Source of the DNA: Microvirga sp. VF16
Lineage (GTDB): Bacteria > Pseudomonadota > Alphaproteobacteria > Rhizobiales > Beijerinckiaceae
Reading direction: 5' to 3'
DNA: 64,000 nucleotides
Assembly: GCF_016864375.1 (NCBI RefSeq)
Contig: NZ_CP069354.1
Coordinates: 3,507,501-3,571,500 of the forward strand
Both the position numbers and the translations under genes were made by a program. Below the pieces are notes generated by a model, which made no database searches, was not told the origin of the DNA, and saw only the letters and a list, made by a program, of their open reading frames with translations. This document shows, piece by piece, positions 10,555 to 17,994 of this stretch. Positions within the stretch are counted from its first letter, which is position 1, and every line of letters begins with the position of its first letter.

Positions 10555-10823
10555 GGATTTGACGGGAATTCTGTCCTTTTAACGGGAGCCGAACAATCGT
10601 CGCGCCGGGAGTACCCCTTTCTCGTGTGCGCCCGGACACATTCACCGATGACTTCCCTCATCGTTCTGCCGGGCAACTCTGACCTCTCAGCAGCTTCTCC
10701 GCTATGGATCGGCCGCGAAAGATTCCGGCCTGTTAACCATTGAAGGAGCCTGAGGCATAGCTCTAGCAAAGGTTAGCGCCAACTGGCGCGCCCCTCTCTA
10801 GAAGAGTTACAGGAGAGGGCCTT

Positions 10824-10961
10824 ATGAAGCTGCCGACTGAGGAATTCGCCGAATACGTCTTCCGGTTCGTTGTGATCGCAAGTGGGATTCTCACCACGAT
10901 ACTTCTGATTGCAGCGGTGATCCGATTATTGGACACGGACGTCGCTGGCCTGTCTCAATAG
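10824..10961 (+). CDS. Candidate single-pass membrane micro-protein (45 aa)
   Basis: The frame starts with ATG after an excellent ribosome-binding site (AGGAGAGGG, five bases upstream). It encodes an acidic N-terminus (KLPTEEFAEYVFRF), one transmembrane helix (about residues 16-33) and a short polar tail ending GLSQ. The strong ribosome-binding site and tidy topology make it more credible than most frames of this size. It sits upstream of the peptide-export module on the same strand. No family is recognised; regulation of a membrane complex is only a guess from its size and topology. Confidence 0.55.
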   Translation: MKLPTEEFAEYVFRFVVIASGILTTILLIAAVIRLLDTDVAGLSQ

Positions 10962-11192
10962 CCCTAGGTTTTCAGCGAGCCTCTCTTCCAGGATGCAGTG
11001 TGGTTGACTTCCTGAGGGGCGACCCCGGCATGGCGGCGGGCCTCGCTCCTCAGGAGAGCCTCCGGATATTCAAGCAGAGGTGATATGGGGGCAGCCACCG
11101 CACCCAGTTTTCCTAGATTTTTCGCTGCTTTTTCTACCTTCAGCGGTCCCAAATTCCTTGCAGAACAAAGAGTGAATACCCATATTCTGCCT

Positions 11193-11573
11193 ATGGTTAG
11201 CACCCTTGCAACATCCCTGTTGAGGCCAGTCCGGAACGCTCCCATTGAGGAGCGGATCGAGGGCAATTGGCACGTCTATCCGCTGGAGGGGGCGCTGGAA
11301 CTCGACTATATCGACCAGGCCGGCCATGCGAGCCGGCGCTGGGTGCTAGCGCGCGAGCTGAAGGTGGGGCCCGGCAAGATGCTGCTCGGCGGGATCGATA
11401 TCCTGTCCGAAGACGGCTATCGCGGCTTCCGGGTCGACCGGATCCAGCGTCTGGAAGATGCGGAAACCGGGCTGGTGGTCGAGCACAATATCCTCGACTG
11501 GCTCATGAAGCGCGCCGAGCGGCAGGCCAAGGTGCGGAAGAAGCACCTTGCGCGCGTTCCGGCCAGCCTCTGA
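11193..11573 (+). CDS. Small hypothetical protein with WYL-like segment
   Basis: About 126 residues, no signal peptide. The central part (GALELDYIDQAGHASRR followed later by YRGFRVDRIQRL) has the look of a WYL ligand-sensing beta domain, which normally regulates transcription factors. No DNA-binding helix-turn-helix is present, so a stand-alone accessory role is possible. An upstream ATG at 11085 has a GAGGTGAT ribosome-binding site. However, codons between 11085 and 11193 have unusually low third-position GC for this genome, so the later ATG is preferred. It precedes the export genes on the same strand by about 105 bases. Confidence 0.6.
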   Translation: MVSTLATSLLRPVRNAPIEERIEGNWHVYPLEGALELDYIDQAGHASRRWVLARELKVGPGKMLLGGIDILSEDGYRGFRVDRIQRLEDAETGLVVEHNILDWLMKRAERQAKVRKKHLARVPASL

Positions 11574-11680
11574 CGGCTGTAAGTCTAACATCTGCTGCGA
11601 CAGCAAAGCGTCAACTTCCCTTGTGCAGCCTCGCCCTTTCTGCAACATAGTCACATAACTCGTTGCGTTGAGGGGTCGGG

Positions 11681-12931
11681 GTGGCTCAGCAATCCTTGTT
11701 TCGGCCACAGGCCATGGCGGCAGCCTCGGGCGAGCACTCGTCCGTGTCGCTGCCGGTTGCTCCCCTCTCCTGGCGTCTCCTCGGCGGCTTCGTCGTCGCC
11801 TGCGTGGCCGTCGTCGCCCTTTTCCTCGGCACGGCCGAATATGCCCGCAAGGAGACGGCGAGCGGGGCCCTCGTCACTGCGGGCGGAGCGGTGCGCGTGG
11901 CCGCCATGCGCGGCGGCGTGGTGACCGCGCTGATGGTGAAAGAAGGCGACCGGGTGGCGGCGGGCCAGTCGCTATTCACGGTCGCGTCGCGCCAGGGACT
12001 CGAGGCCGGCGGCACCCTGGACGGTGCGGTTCTCGCGTCCCTAGAAACACAGGTCGACGTTCTGAAGGGGCAAATTGCAGCGGATCCTGCCCGCACGGCC
12101 AACGAGATCCGGCGTCTCGACGCAGCGATTGCTGCCGCAACGGCAGAGCGGGATGCGCTCATCGTCCAGCGCCGGCTCATGATCGAGCGTGTGCAGGTGA
12201 CCGAGGAGCGGCGCAATACCATCGCGCGCCTTGCCCAACAAGGACACGCCACCCGCGCCGCCCTGCAGGAGCAGGACGAGACGCTGCTCGCCCGCCACCA
12301 GTCATTGGCCGAAATCGACCGCGACTTGGCTGAAGCCGAAAAGGAGCTGGGCCAGACCCAGCTCCAGCGCGAGCAGTTGCCGGTGCAGCAGGCCGAGCGG
12401 CTGGCGCAGCTTCGCCTCAATCTCGCCGACCGGGAGCGCCAGCGGGCGGAAGCTGAAGGACAGCGGGCGCAGGTCATCACCGCCCCCATCGGCGGGCGGG
12501 TCACGGCACTGCAGGCCGCACACGGTCAGATCGTCGATTCCGCCAAGCCGCTCATGACCCTCCTCCCCGACGGTGCGAGCCTGCTCGCGGAACTCTTCGT
12601 GCCGAGCCGCGCCATCGGCTTCGTCGAGCCGGGACAGCGGGTGCGGCTGATGGTCGATGCCTTTCCCTATCAGCGCTTCGGCACGCAGAGCGGCCACGTG
12701 GAGACCGTCTCGCAGGCCGTGCTTTCGCCCAGCGACGTCATCGGCCGGGTCGCGCTCACCGAGCCCGCCTATCGCGTCACCGTGCGCCTCGACCGGCAGG
12801 ACATCGAGGCCTTCGGCCGGCGCGTCGCCCTTCAGCCCGACATGACTCTCAAGGCCGATATCGTGCTGGAGGGCCGCTCCCTCGTCGCCTGGCTGTTCGA
12901 GCCGTTGATCAGCGTCAGGGGGCGGATGTGA
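11681..12931 (+). CDS. HlyD-family membrane fusion protein of peptide exporter
   Basis: This periplasmic adaptor links an inner-membrane ABC exporter to an outer-membrane channel. The 416-residue protein has one N-terminal transmembrane helix (about 31-52). Split barrel-sandwich (lipoyl) halves follow, near AMRGGVVTALMVKEGDRV and ITAPIGGRVTALQAAHGQIV. A long Glu/Arg/Gln-rich alpha-hairpin coiled coil lies between them (about 100-250), and a beta-barrel domain at the C-terminus. The start is a GTG. It overlaps the transporter gene by four bases (GTGA), giving a two-gene operon. It most resembles the CvaA class that accompanies peptidase-containing transporters. No TolC-like gene is in the window. 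Confidence 0.88.
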   Translation: MAQQSLFRPQAMAAASGEHSSVSLPVAPLSWRLLGGFVVACVAVVALFLGTAEYARKETASGALVTAGGAVRVAAMRGGVVTALMVKEGDRVAAGQSLFTVASRQGLEAGGTLDGAVLASLETQVDVLKGQIAADPARTANEIRRLDAAIAAATAERDALIVQRRLMIERVQVTEERRNTIARLAQQGHATRAALQEQDETLLARHQSLAEIDRDLAEAEKELGQTQLQREQLPVQQAERLAQLRLNLADRERQRAEAEGQRAQVITAPIGGRVTALQAAHGQIVDSAKPLMTLLPDGASLLAELFVPSRAIGFVEPGQRVRLMVDAFPYQRFGTQSGHVETVSQAVLSPSDVIGRVALTEPAYRVTVRLDRQDIEAFGRRVALQPDMTLKADIVLEGRSLVAWLFEPLISVRGRM

Positions 12932-15087
12932 AGCTGTTCGCCCATCTCGATTATTTCGGCTCCCCTCGCCTGCCCGCCATCATGCAGTCGGAAGCGGCGG
13001 AATGCGGTCTCGCCTGCCTTGCCATGGTCGCGACCTATCACGGGCGCGAAGTAGACCTTACGGCCCTGCGCCGCCTGTTCTCGATCTCGCTCAAAGGCGT
13101 GACACTCAAGGATGTGCTCGTCATGGGCCAGCGCCTCGGCATGACCGGGCGCGGTTTGCGGCTTGAGCCCGAGCAGCTCAATCAGATCAAACTGCCCTGC
13201 ATCCTGCACTGGGACATGAACCATTTCGTGGTGCTGAAAGAGGTTAGCGCCCGGAAGGTGACGATCCACGATCCGGCTGTCGGCCTGCGCACGCTGACCC
13301 TCGACGAGGTCGGGCACCATTTCACCGGCATCGCCCTGGAATTGACGCCGACGAGCACCTTCGAGCGCAGGAAGGAAACCTCGCGCTTGAGCCTCACCGC
13401 CCTCTGGGGCCGGATGCGCGGCATCAAGCGGGCGCTCGCCCAGGCGCTCGTTCTTTCCGCCGTGCTGCAGCTCGCCGTGCTCGCGGCCCCCTTCTACATG
13501 CAGCTAGCCGTCGACGAAGCGGTGATGAAGAACGACCAGGGCCTGCTCACCGCGCTCGCTCTCGGCTTCGGGCTGTTCACCCTCATCCATATCGGCGCCG
13601 ATTGGCTGCGCTCGCACGTGCTGCTGTTCTTGAGTGGCGCGCTCAATTTCCAGATGGGTGCGAACCTCTTCCATCATCTCGTGCGGCTTCCCTTGAGCTG
13701 GTTCGAGAAGCGCCATATCGGCGATCTCGTCTCCCGTTTCCGCTCGGCCGAGCCGATCCAGCGGCTCATTTCCGAAGGCTTGGTCGCTGCTCTGGTCGAC
13801 GGGGCGATGGCGACGCTCACTCTCGTGATGATCCTGATCTACAGCCCGAAGCTTTCCGGCATCGTCTTTGCGGCGCTCGCGCTCTATGCGCTCCTGCGCT
13901 TTGCCCTCTATCGTTCCTTGCGTCAGCGACAGGAGGAGATGATCGAGGCTGCCGCCAAGGAGCAGACCACCTTCATCGAGACGGCGCGGGCGATCCAGAG
14001 CATCAGGATCTTCGGGCGTGAATCGGATCGGGAAGCCGTGTGGCAGAACCGCAATGCGGAATCGATCAGCCGTTCCATCCGCCAGGGCCGCCTCACCATC
14101 GGCTTCAAGACGGCGAACGACCTGATCTACGGTATCGAGAACGTGCTCGTGATCTATATCGGCGCGCGCGCCATCATGGGAAACGAACTCACCATCGGCA
14201 TGCTCTACGCCTTCATGGCCTACAAGCAGCAATTCCTCGACAAGGCCACCAACCTGATCGAGACCGGCATCCAATATCGCATGCTCGATCTCCATCTTGA
14301 TCGGCTCTCCGACATCGCGCTCGCCGAGCGCGAGCAGGACCGGCATGGAGAAAGCCTCGTGACGCGGCCCGTCGCCGGCGCAATGGAGCTCAGGGGCGTG
14401 AGCTTCCGCTATGCCGATACGGAACCGGAGGTGCTGTCCGGCGCGGATCTGAAGGTCGAGGCGGGCGAGTTCGTCGCCATCACCGGCCCCTCGGGCGGCG
14501 GCAAGACGACACTGCTGAAGATCATGCTCGGCCTCTTCAAGCCGGAGGCCGGCATCGTTTTGATCGACGGCATTCCCCTGGATCATTTCGGCCGCCAGTC
14601 CTTCCGCTCGCAGATCGGCGTGGTGATGCAGGACGACCAGCTTCTATCGGGCTCCATCGCGGAGAACATCTGCTTCTTCGATATGCTTCTCGATCTCGAC
14701 TGGATGCGCGAATGCGCGAAGATGGCCGGGATCGACGACGAGATCATGGCCATGCCCATGAACTACAACACCCTCATCGGCGACATGGGCACCACGCTCT
14801 CAGGCGGCCAGCGGCAGCGAGTGCTGCTCACGCGCGCGCTTTACCGCCGCCCGCGCATGCTCTTCATAGACGAGGGCACCTCGAATCTCGATCTCGACAA
14901 GGAGCGCGAGGTCAACCGGGCGCTGGCGGAACTCAAGATCACCCGCATCGTCATCGCCCACCGCCCCGAGACGATCCGCGCCGCGGACCGGATTGTAGTC
15001 CTGCGCGAAGGCCGGGTCTCCCCGCCCATGGACGGCGATGCCCTCGCCTTCGCCGAGGCCGCCCGGCAGGGCCTTAGCCGGACCTGA
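12928..15087 (+). CDS. Peptidase-containing ABC transporter (C39 double-glycine protease)
   Basis: It is predicted to cut the leader of double-glycine precursor peptides and export the mature part (CvaB/LagD class). All modules are intact in 719 residues. The N-terminal C39 peptidase has Cys26 in QSEAAECGLACL, His99 in HWDMNHFVVL and Asp115 in HDPAVG, so catalysis is expected. A six-helix membrane domain spans about 155-440. The nucleotide-binding domain has Walker A GPSGGGKTT (520-528), signature LSGGQRQR and Walker B MLFIDEGTS. The gene starts with GTG inside the adaptor stop. A matching precursor gene lies convergently 75 bases downstream. Confidence 0.93.
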   Translation: MKLFAHLDYFGSPRLPAIMQSEAAECGLACLAMVATYHGREVDLTALRRLFSISLKGVTLKDVLVMGQRLGMTGRGLRLEPEQLNQIKLPCILHWDMNHFVVLKEVSARKVTIHDPAVGLRTLTLDEVGHHFTGIALELTPTSTFERRKETSRLSLTALWGRMRGIKRALAQALVLSAVLQLAVLAAPFYMQLAVDEAVMKNDQGLLTALALGFGLFTLIHIGADWLRSHVLLFLSGALNFQMGANLFHHLVRLPLSWFEKRHIGDLVSRFRSAEPIQRLISEGLVAALVDGAMATLTLVMILIYSPKLSGIVFAALALYALLRFALYRSLRQRQEEMIEAAAKEQTTFIETARAIQSIRIFGRESDREAVWQNRNAESISRSIRQGRLTIGFKTANDLIYGIENVLVIYIGARAIMGNELTIGMLYAFMAYKQQFLDKATNLIETGIQYRMLDLHLDRLSDIALAEREQDRHGESLVTRPVAGAMELRGVSFRYADTEPEVLSGADLKVEAGEFVAITGPSGGGKTTLLKIMLGLFKPEAGIVLIDGIPLDHFGRQSFRSQIGVVMQDDQLLSGSIAENICFFDMLLDLDWMRECAKMAGIDDEIMAMPMNYNTLIGDMGTTLSGGQRQRVLLTRALYRRPRMLFIDEGTSNLDLDKEREVNRALAELKITRIVIAHRPETIRAADRIVVLREGRVSPPMDGDALAFAEAARQGLSRT

Positions 15088-15091
15088 CATG

Positions 15092-15123
15092 AAAAAGGGC
15101 GCGGTCCCTTAGAAACCGCGCCC
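15092..15123 (-). terminator. Rho-independent terminator for the peptide gene
   Basis: A nine-base stem (gggcgcggt at 15097-15105 with accgcgccc at 15115-15123) is followed on the minus strand by five T. It ends transcripts from the double-glycine peptide gene and separates it from the convergent transporter. A second hairpin, ccggcgc-ttac-gcgccgg, sits at 15138-15155 between this stem and the peptide stop codon. Confidence 0.75.
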
Positions 15124-15161
15124 CCGTGCCTGGCAATCCGGCGCTTACGCGCCGGAAACCA

Positions 15162-15281
15162 TCAACGGCATTGATAGATGATAATCCGGCGACCGCCTGC
15201 GACGCCGGCGAGTTCCTTCTCGCTCAGCTCGACGACGGCCTTGACAGCCTTCTTATCGGTCCTGGTCTGCGTCTTCTTCAT
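15162..15281 (-). CDS. Double-glycine leader precursor peptide (39 aa)
   Basis: This is a likely secreted-peptide precursor. A basic N-terminus (MKKTQTRTDKKAVKAV) is followed by VELSEKELAGVAGG, an almost canonical LSxxELxxVxGG leader. A nine-residue core, RRIIIYQCR, then runs to the stop. Cleavage after GG would release a cationic, hydrophobic-centred peptide with a single cysteine. ATG 15281 has a strong GGGGGAGG ribosome-binding site six bases upstream. The longer in-frame start at 15347 falls within the promoter and is rejected. It faces a C39 peptidase transporter with an intact triad. No modifying enzyme is visible, so an unmodified bacteriocin, signal or dimerising peptide is inferred, not shown. 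Confidence 0.8.
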   Translation of the reverse strand: MKKTQTRTDKKAVKAVVELSEKELAGVAGGRRIIIYQCR

Positions 15282-15346
15282 GAAGACCTCCCCCACACTT
15301 GAGGTGTTGTTAGGCACCAAACTCTGGCTCAGCGGCCAGTGATACA

Positions 15347-15376
15347 AAATAACAAAGCTCCGGCTACGTAAGTCAA
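15347..15376 (-). promoter_or_regulatory. Candidate promoter of the double-glycine peptide gene
   Basis: On the minus strand TTGACT (15376-15371) and TTATTT (15352-15347) are spaced by 18 bases in a locally AT-rich stretch. This leaves a leader of about 60 bases before the peptide start, which contains imperfect inverted repeats. Confidence 0.45.
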
Positions 15377-15446
15377 TCGCAACGTTTTACCTTATCTTAG
15401 GGCCGTTGGCGGATATCCTGACGGCGGACTCGCAGCGCCAATCCTG

Positions 15447-16625
15447 ATGGGTTATGTACGCTTCATGGACCTGATCACCTCCACCGACGCCCTGGCCGCC
15501 GCCTGCAACCGCCTCCGCCAGCATCCGTTCGTGACCGTCGATACGGAATTCCTGCGTGAGACGACCTATTATCCCAAGCTCTGCCTGATTCAGGTGGCGG
15601 GGTCCGACCCTGCGGAAGCCCATCTGATCGACCCGCTCGCCGAAGGCATCGACCTTGAGCCCTTTATGGCGCTGATGGCCGACAGGAATGTGGTGAAGGT
15701 CTTCCATTCCGCCCGCCAGGATCTGGAGATCGTCTGGAATCTCGGCGGCATCGTGCCGGCTCCCCTGTTCGACACCCAGGTCGCCGCCATGGTCTGCGGC
15801 TACGGGGACTCGGTCTCCTACGAGCAGCTCACCAACGACCTCGCCAAGGCCAAGATCGACAAGTCCTCCCGCTTCACCGACTGGTCGCGCCGTCCCCTCA
15901 CGGACGCGCAGCTCACCTATGCCCTCTCCGACGTCACCCATCTGGTGAAGGTCTATGAGGCGCTTATGGCCCAGCTCGAGACAAACGGCCGCCTCGAATG
16001 GCTCACCGAGGAGATGGCGATCCTCACCTCGCCCGAGACCTACCAGGCCGACCCCGACAACGCCTGGCGCCGCTTGGCCGGCCGCCTGCGCAAGCCGCGC
16101 GAGATCGCCGTGCTGATGGAGGTCGCCGCCTGGCGCGAGCGCGAGGCGCAGGCCCGCGACGTGCCTCGCGGACGCATCCTCAAGGACGATGCGGTGATCG
16201 ACATCGCCACCTCCGCTCCCCGCAGCGTGGAAGCCCTCGGGCGCCTGCGCACAATCCCCAACGGCTTCGAGCGCTCCCGCACCGGTGGCGAGATCCTGGA
16301 GGCGGTGGAGCGCGCGCTCGCCCGCGATCCCGCGACGATCCCCATGCCCGAGCGCAGCCGCGGCCGCGCCAATACCGGCTCCGTCGTCGATCTGCTGAAG
16401 GTTCTGCTCAAGGCCGTGGCCGAGCAGGAGGGCGTGGCGCCCAAGATCATCGCCACCGTCGAAGAGCTGGAAGCCATCGCCGAGAGCGACAACGCCGATG
16501 TCCCCTCCCTGCACGGCTGGCGGCGCAAGCTGTTCGGGGAAAAGGCCCTGGCGCTGAAGAATGGCCAGCTCGGCCTGGTGCTGGAGCGCGGGCGAGTGAG
16601 GCTCAGGGCGATTGCTCAGGCTTGA
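15447..16625 (+). CDS. rnd: Ribonuclease D
   Basis: This 3'-5' exoribonuclease takes part in tRNA 3' maturation. The DEDDy exonuclease motifs are in order: VDTEFLRE (Exo I), [13 protein letters not shown] (Exo II) and [16 protein letters not shown] (Exo III, with Y and D). An HRDC domain follows (about 205-290, around [19 protein letters not shown]). Length (392) is normal. The start is ambiguous between ATG 15447 and ATG 15465, since neither has a clear ribosome-binding site; the second begins [10 protein letters not shown], close to the usual family start. It stands alone, divergent from the peptide gene. Confidence 0.92.
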   Translation: MGYVRFMDLITSTDALAAACNRLRQHPFVTVDTEFLRETTYYPKLCLIQVAGSDPAEAHLIDPLAEGIDLEPFMALMADRNVVKVFHSARQDLEIVWNLGGIVPAPLFDTQVAAMVCGYGDSVSYEQLTNDLAKAKIDKSSRFTDWSRRPLTDAQLTYALSDVTHLVKVYEALMAQLETNGRLEWLTEEMAILTSPETYQADPDNAWRRLAGRLRKPREIAVLMEVAAWREREAQARDVPRGRILKDDAVIDIATSAPRSVEALGRLRTIPNGFERSRTGGEILEAVERALARDPATIPMPERSRGRANTGSVVDLLKVLLKAVAEQEGVAPKIIATVEELEAIAESDNADVPSLHGWRRKLFGEKALALKNGQLGLVLERGRVRLRAIAQA

Positions 16626-16629
16626 TCGG

Positions 16630-17172
16630 TCAAATAAGCCCTTTCAGCCGCAGCAATCCTAATGTTGCGACGGTCGCGGCGTCCTTGACGACACCTTCCG
16701 TGATCATCGCCAGGACTTCGTCGATCGGAAAGGCGCGGCTTATCATGTCCTGCTCGGTCTGCTCGCGGTAGGTCTCGCCCTGCCGGAGGCCTTGCGCGAG
16801 GTAGATGTGAAAACCCTGGTTCGAATAGCCGTAGCATTCGAACAGATGGCCCACATGCCGCATGGTCTCAGCGGTCAATCCGGTCTCCTCGCGCAATTCT
16901 GCACGGGCGAGTTCCAGAGGATCGATGGCCGGCGCCTCCTCCCAGGAGCCCTGCGGCAATTCCCAATAGCGGCCCTGCACAGGATAGCGGTACTGCTCCA
17001 CGAGGTGGATCATACCGTTCTCGATGGGAGCGATGATGGCAAAGTCTGTCTTCTCGACGACACCGTAGATGCCCGGCGAGCCATCCTGACGGATAATCGC
17101 GTCCTCGCGCACGCGCATCCAGTGGTTCTCGTAGACGATGCGCGTCACAGTGGTTCTGATTTCCGGCGCCAC
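16630..17172 (-). CDS. NUDIX hydrolase, ADP-ribose pyrophosphatase-like
   Basis: This is a predicted nucleoside-diphosphate-sugar hydrolase of about 180 residues. The Nudix box is readable as GSWEEA...ARAELREETGL. The upstream NHWMRVREDAIIRQDG segment and FAIIAP strand resemble NudF/YffH-type ADP-sugar hydrolases. A GTG at 17172 is chosen because GGGGGA stands a few bases upstream. The longer reading frame would start in the preceding oxygenase gene and contains a palindromic repeat. It is convergent with rnd, with only four bases between the stop codons. Confidence 0.85.
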   Translation of the reverse strand: MAPEIRTTVTRIVYENHWMRVREDAIIRQDGSPGIYGVVEKTDFAIIAPIENGMIHLVEQYRYPVQGRYWELPQGSWEEAPAIDPLELARAELREETGLTAETMRHVGHLFECYGYSNQGFHIYLAQGLRQGETYREQTEQDMISRAFPIDEVLAMITEGVVKDAATVATLGLLRLKGLI

Positions 17173-17190
17173 GAGTCCCCCAATCGGCAG

Positions 17191-17213
17191 ATGGCCGGGC
17201 GGACCCCGGCCAT
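17191..17213. repeat. Intergenic palindromic repeat
   Basis: The unit is atggccggg-cggac-cccggccat, of the same family as the other gap repeats. It lies between the NUDIX gene and the upstream oxygenase gene, and just upstream of the NUDIX start. Confidence 0.75.
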
Positions 17214-17248
17214 CGCTTATACACCGACCAGGATGATGCACAGACCTC

Positions 17249-17872
17249 TTATCGCCCAAAGATACCCTTGAAGACCTGGGCCAGTTTATTGTGTTTCTTC
17301 TTGCGATCCACATCCGCCTGGCTCTTCACCCAGGCGATCTGGACGACGCGGCGCTCGCCGGCGAAAGGCAGATGGCCGTGCCAGGAATTGTCGGCGCGCA
17401 GGAAGGCGAACATGGTGCCCGTGGTGGGCGGCACTTCGAGCTTGTAGCGGTCGTAGTTCTTCTCGTCGTAGAGAACGCGCAGGCGGCCACCCTCGCCCTG
17501 CTGCCATTCTTCGTTCATGTAGACCAGCATGGTCATGACCTTGGACGGCCCATCCGTGTGGATGGCGCCGTATTTGGGCTGCGACTTCTTCATGATGGTG
17601 GTCAGGCGCGGATATCGGTGTAGGTCCTGGCCAAACTTTTTGGACAGTTCTTCGGTCAGCTCCGGACCTTCGAGCTCTTCGATGAGCCGCTTGAAGCTTC
17701 CGTGGAGGTTAACCTCGTCTACGGTGAGGTAGCCGGGCTTGTTAATGTCGGGAAAGTCTCGCCGTAGTTCGTCGATCCGGTCCTGCTTCAGGAGATGTGA
17801 TGCGAGAATGTAGTCATACGGTTCGCTGGAGCGCTCCGCATTGCGAACCGCTGTGAGATCGATCAATTCCAT
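17249..17872 (-). CDS. 2-oxoglutarate/Fe(II)-dependent oxygenase
   Basis: A 207-residue protein with a double-stranded beta-helix dioxygenase fold. The iron triad reads H and D in AIHTDGPSK and the distal H in SWHGHLPF. The co-substrate-binding Arg follows in GERRVVQIAW. It resembles the prolyl-4-hydroxylase-like PF13640 family; the substrate is unknown. ATG 17872 follows GGGGAAA and gives a natural N-terminus (MELIDLTAVRN). The longer frame would start inside the neighbouring ppx gene and is rejected. The upstream gap (17873-17994) is relatively AT-rich and may hold its promoter. Confidence 0.82.
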   Translation of the reverse strand: MELIDLTAVRNAERSSEPYDYILASHLLKQDRIDELRRDFPDINKPGYLTVDEVNLHGSFKRLIEELEGPELTEELSKKFGQDLHRYPRLTTIMKKSQPKYGAIHTDGPSKVMTMLVYMNEEWQQGEGGRLRVLYDEKNYDRYKLEVPPTTGTMFAFLRADNSWHGHLPFAGERRVVQIAWVKSQADVDRKKKHNKLAQVFKGIFGR

Positions 17873-17994
17873 TGGCGTTTCCCCGCTTAGTCGCGCTTTA
17901 TTGCGGCCCGCATGGTAACGTAGCGTAATCTTCTGTAAACGCTTATTTGAAAAGGCTTTTTTTGCTGGGATTATCGTCCGAAACTGAGACCGGC

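Noticed and set aside
10298..10743. Two overlapping plus-strand frames
   Set aside because: No ribosome-binding site, atypical composition, and they overlap the better micro-protein candidate on the other strand.
11085..11192. Upstream extension of the WYL-like gene from ATG 11085
   Set aside because: It has a GAGGTGAT site, but third-position GC is far below that of real genes here. The stretch looks like promoter DNA.
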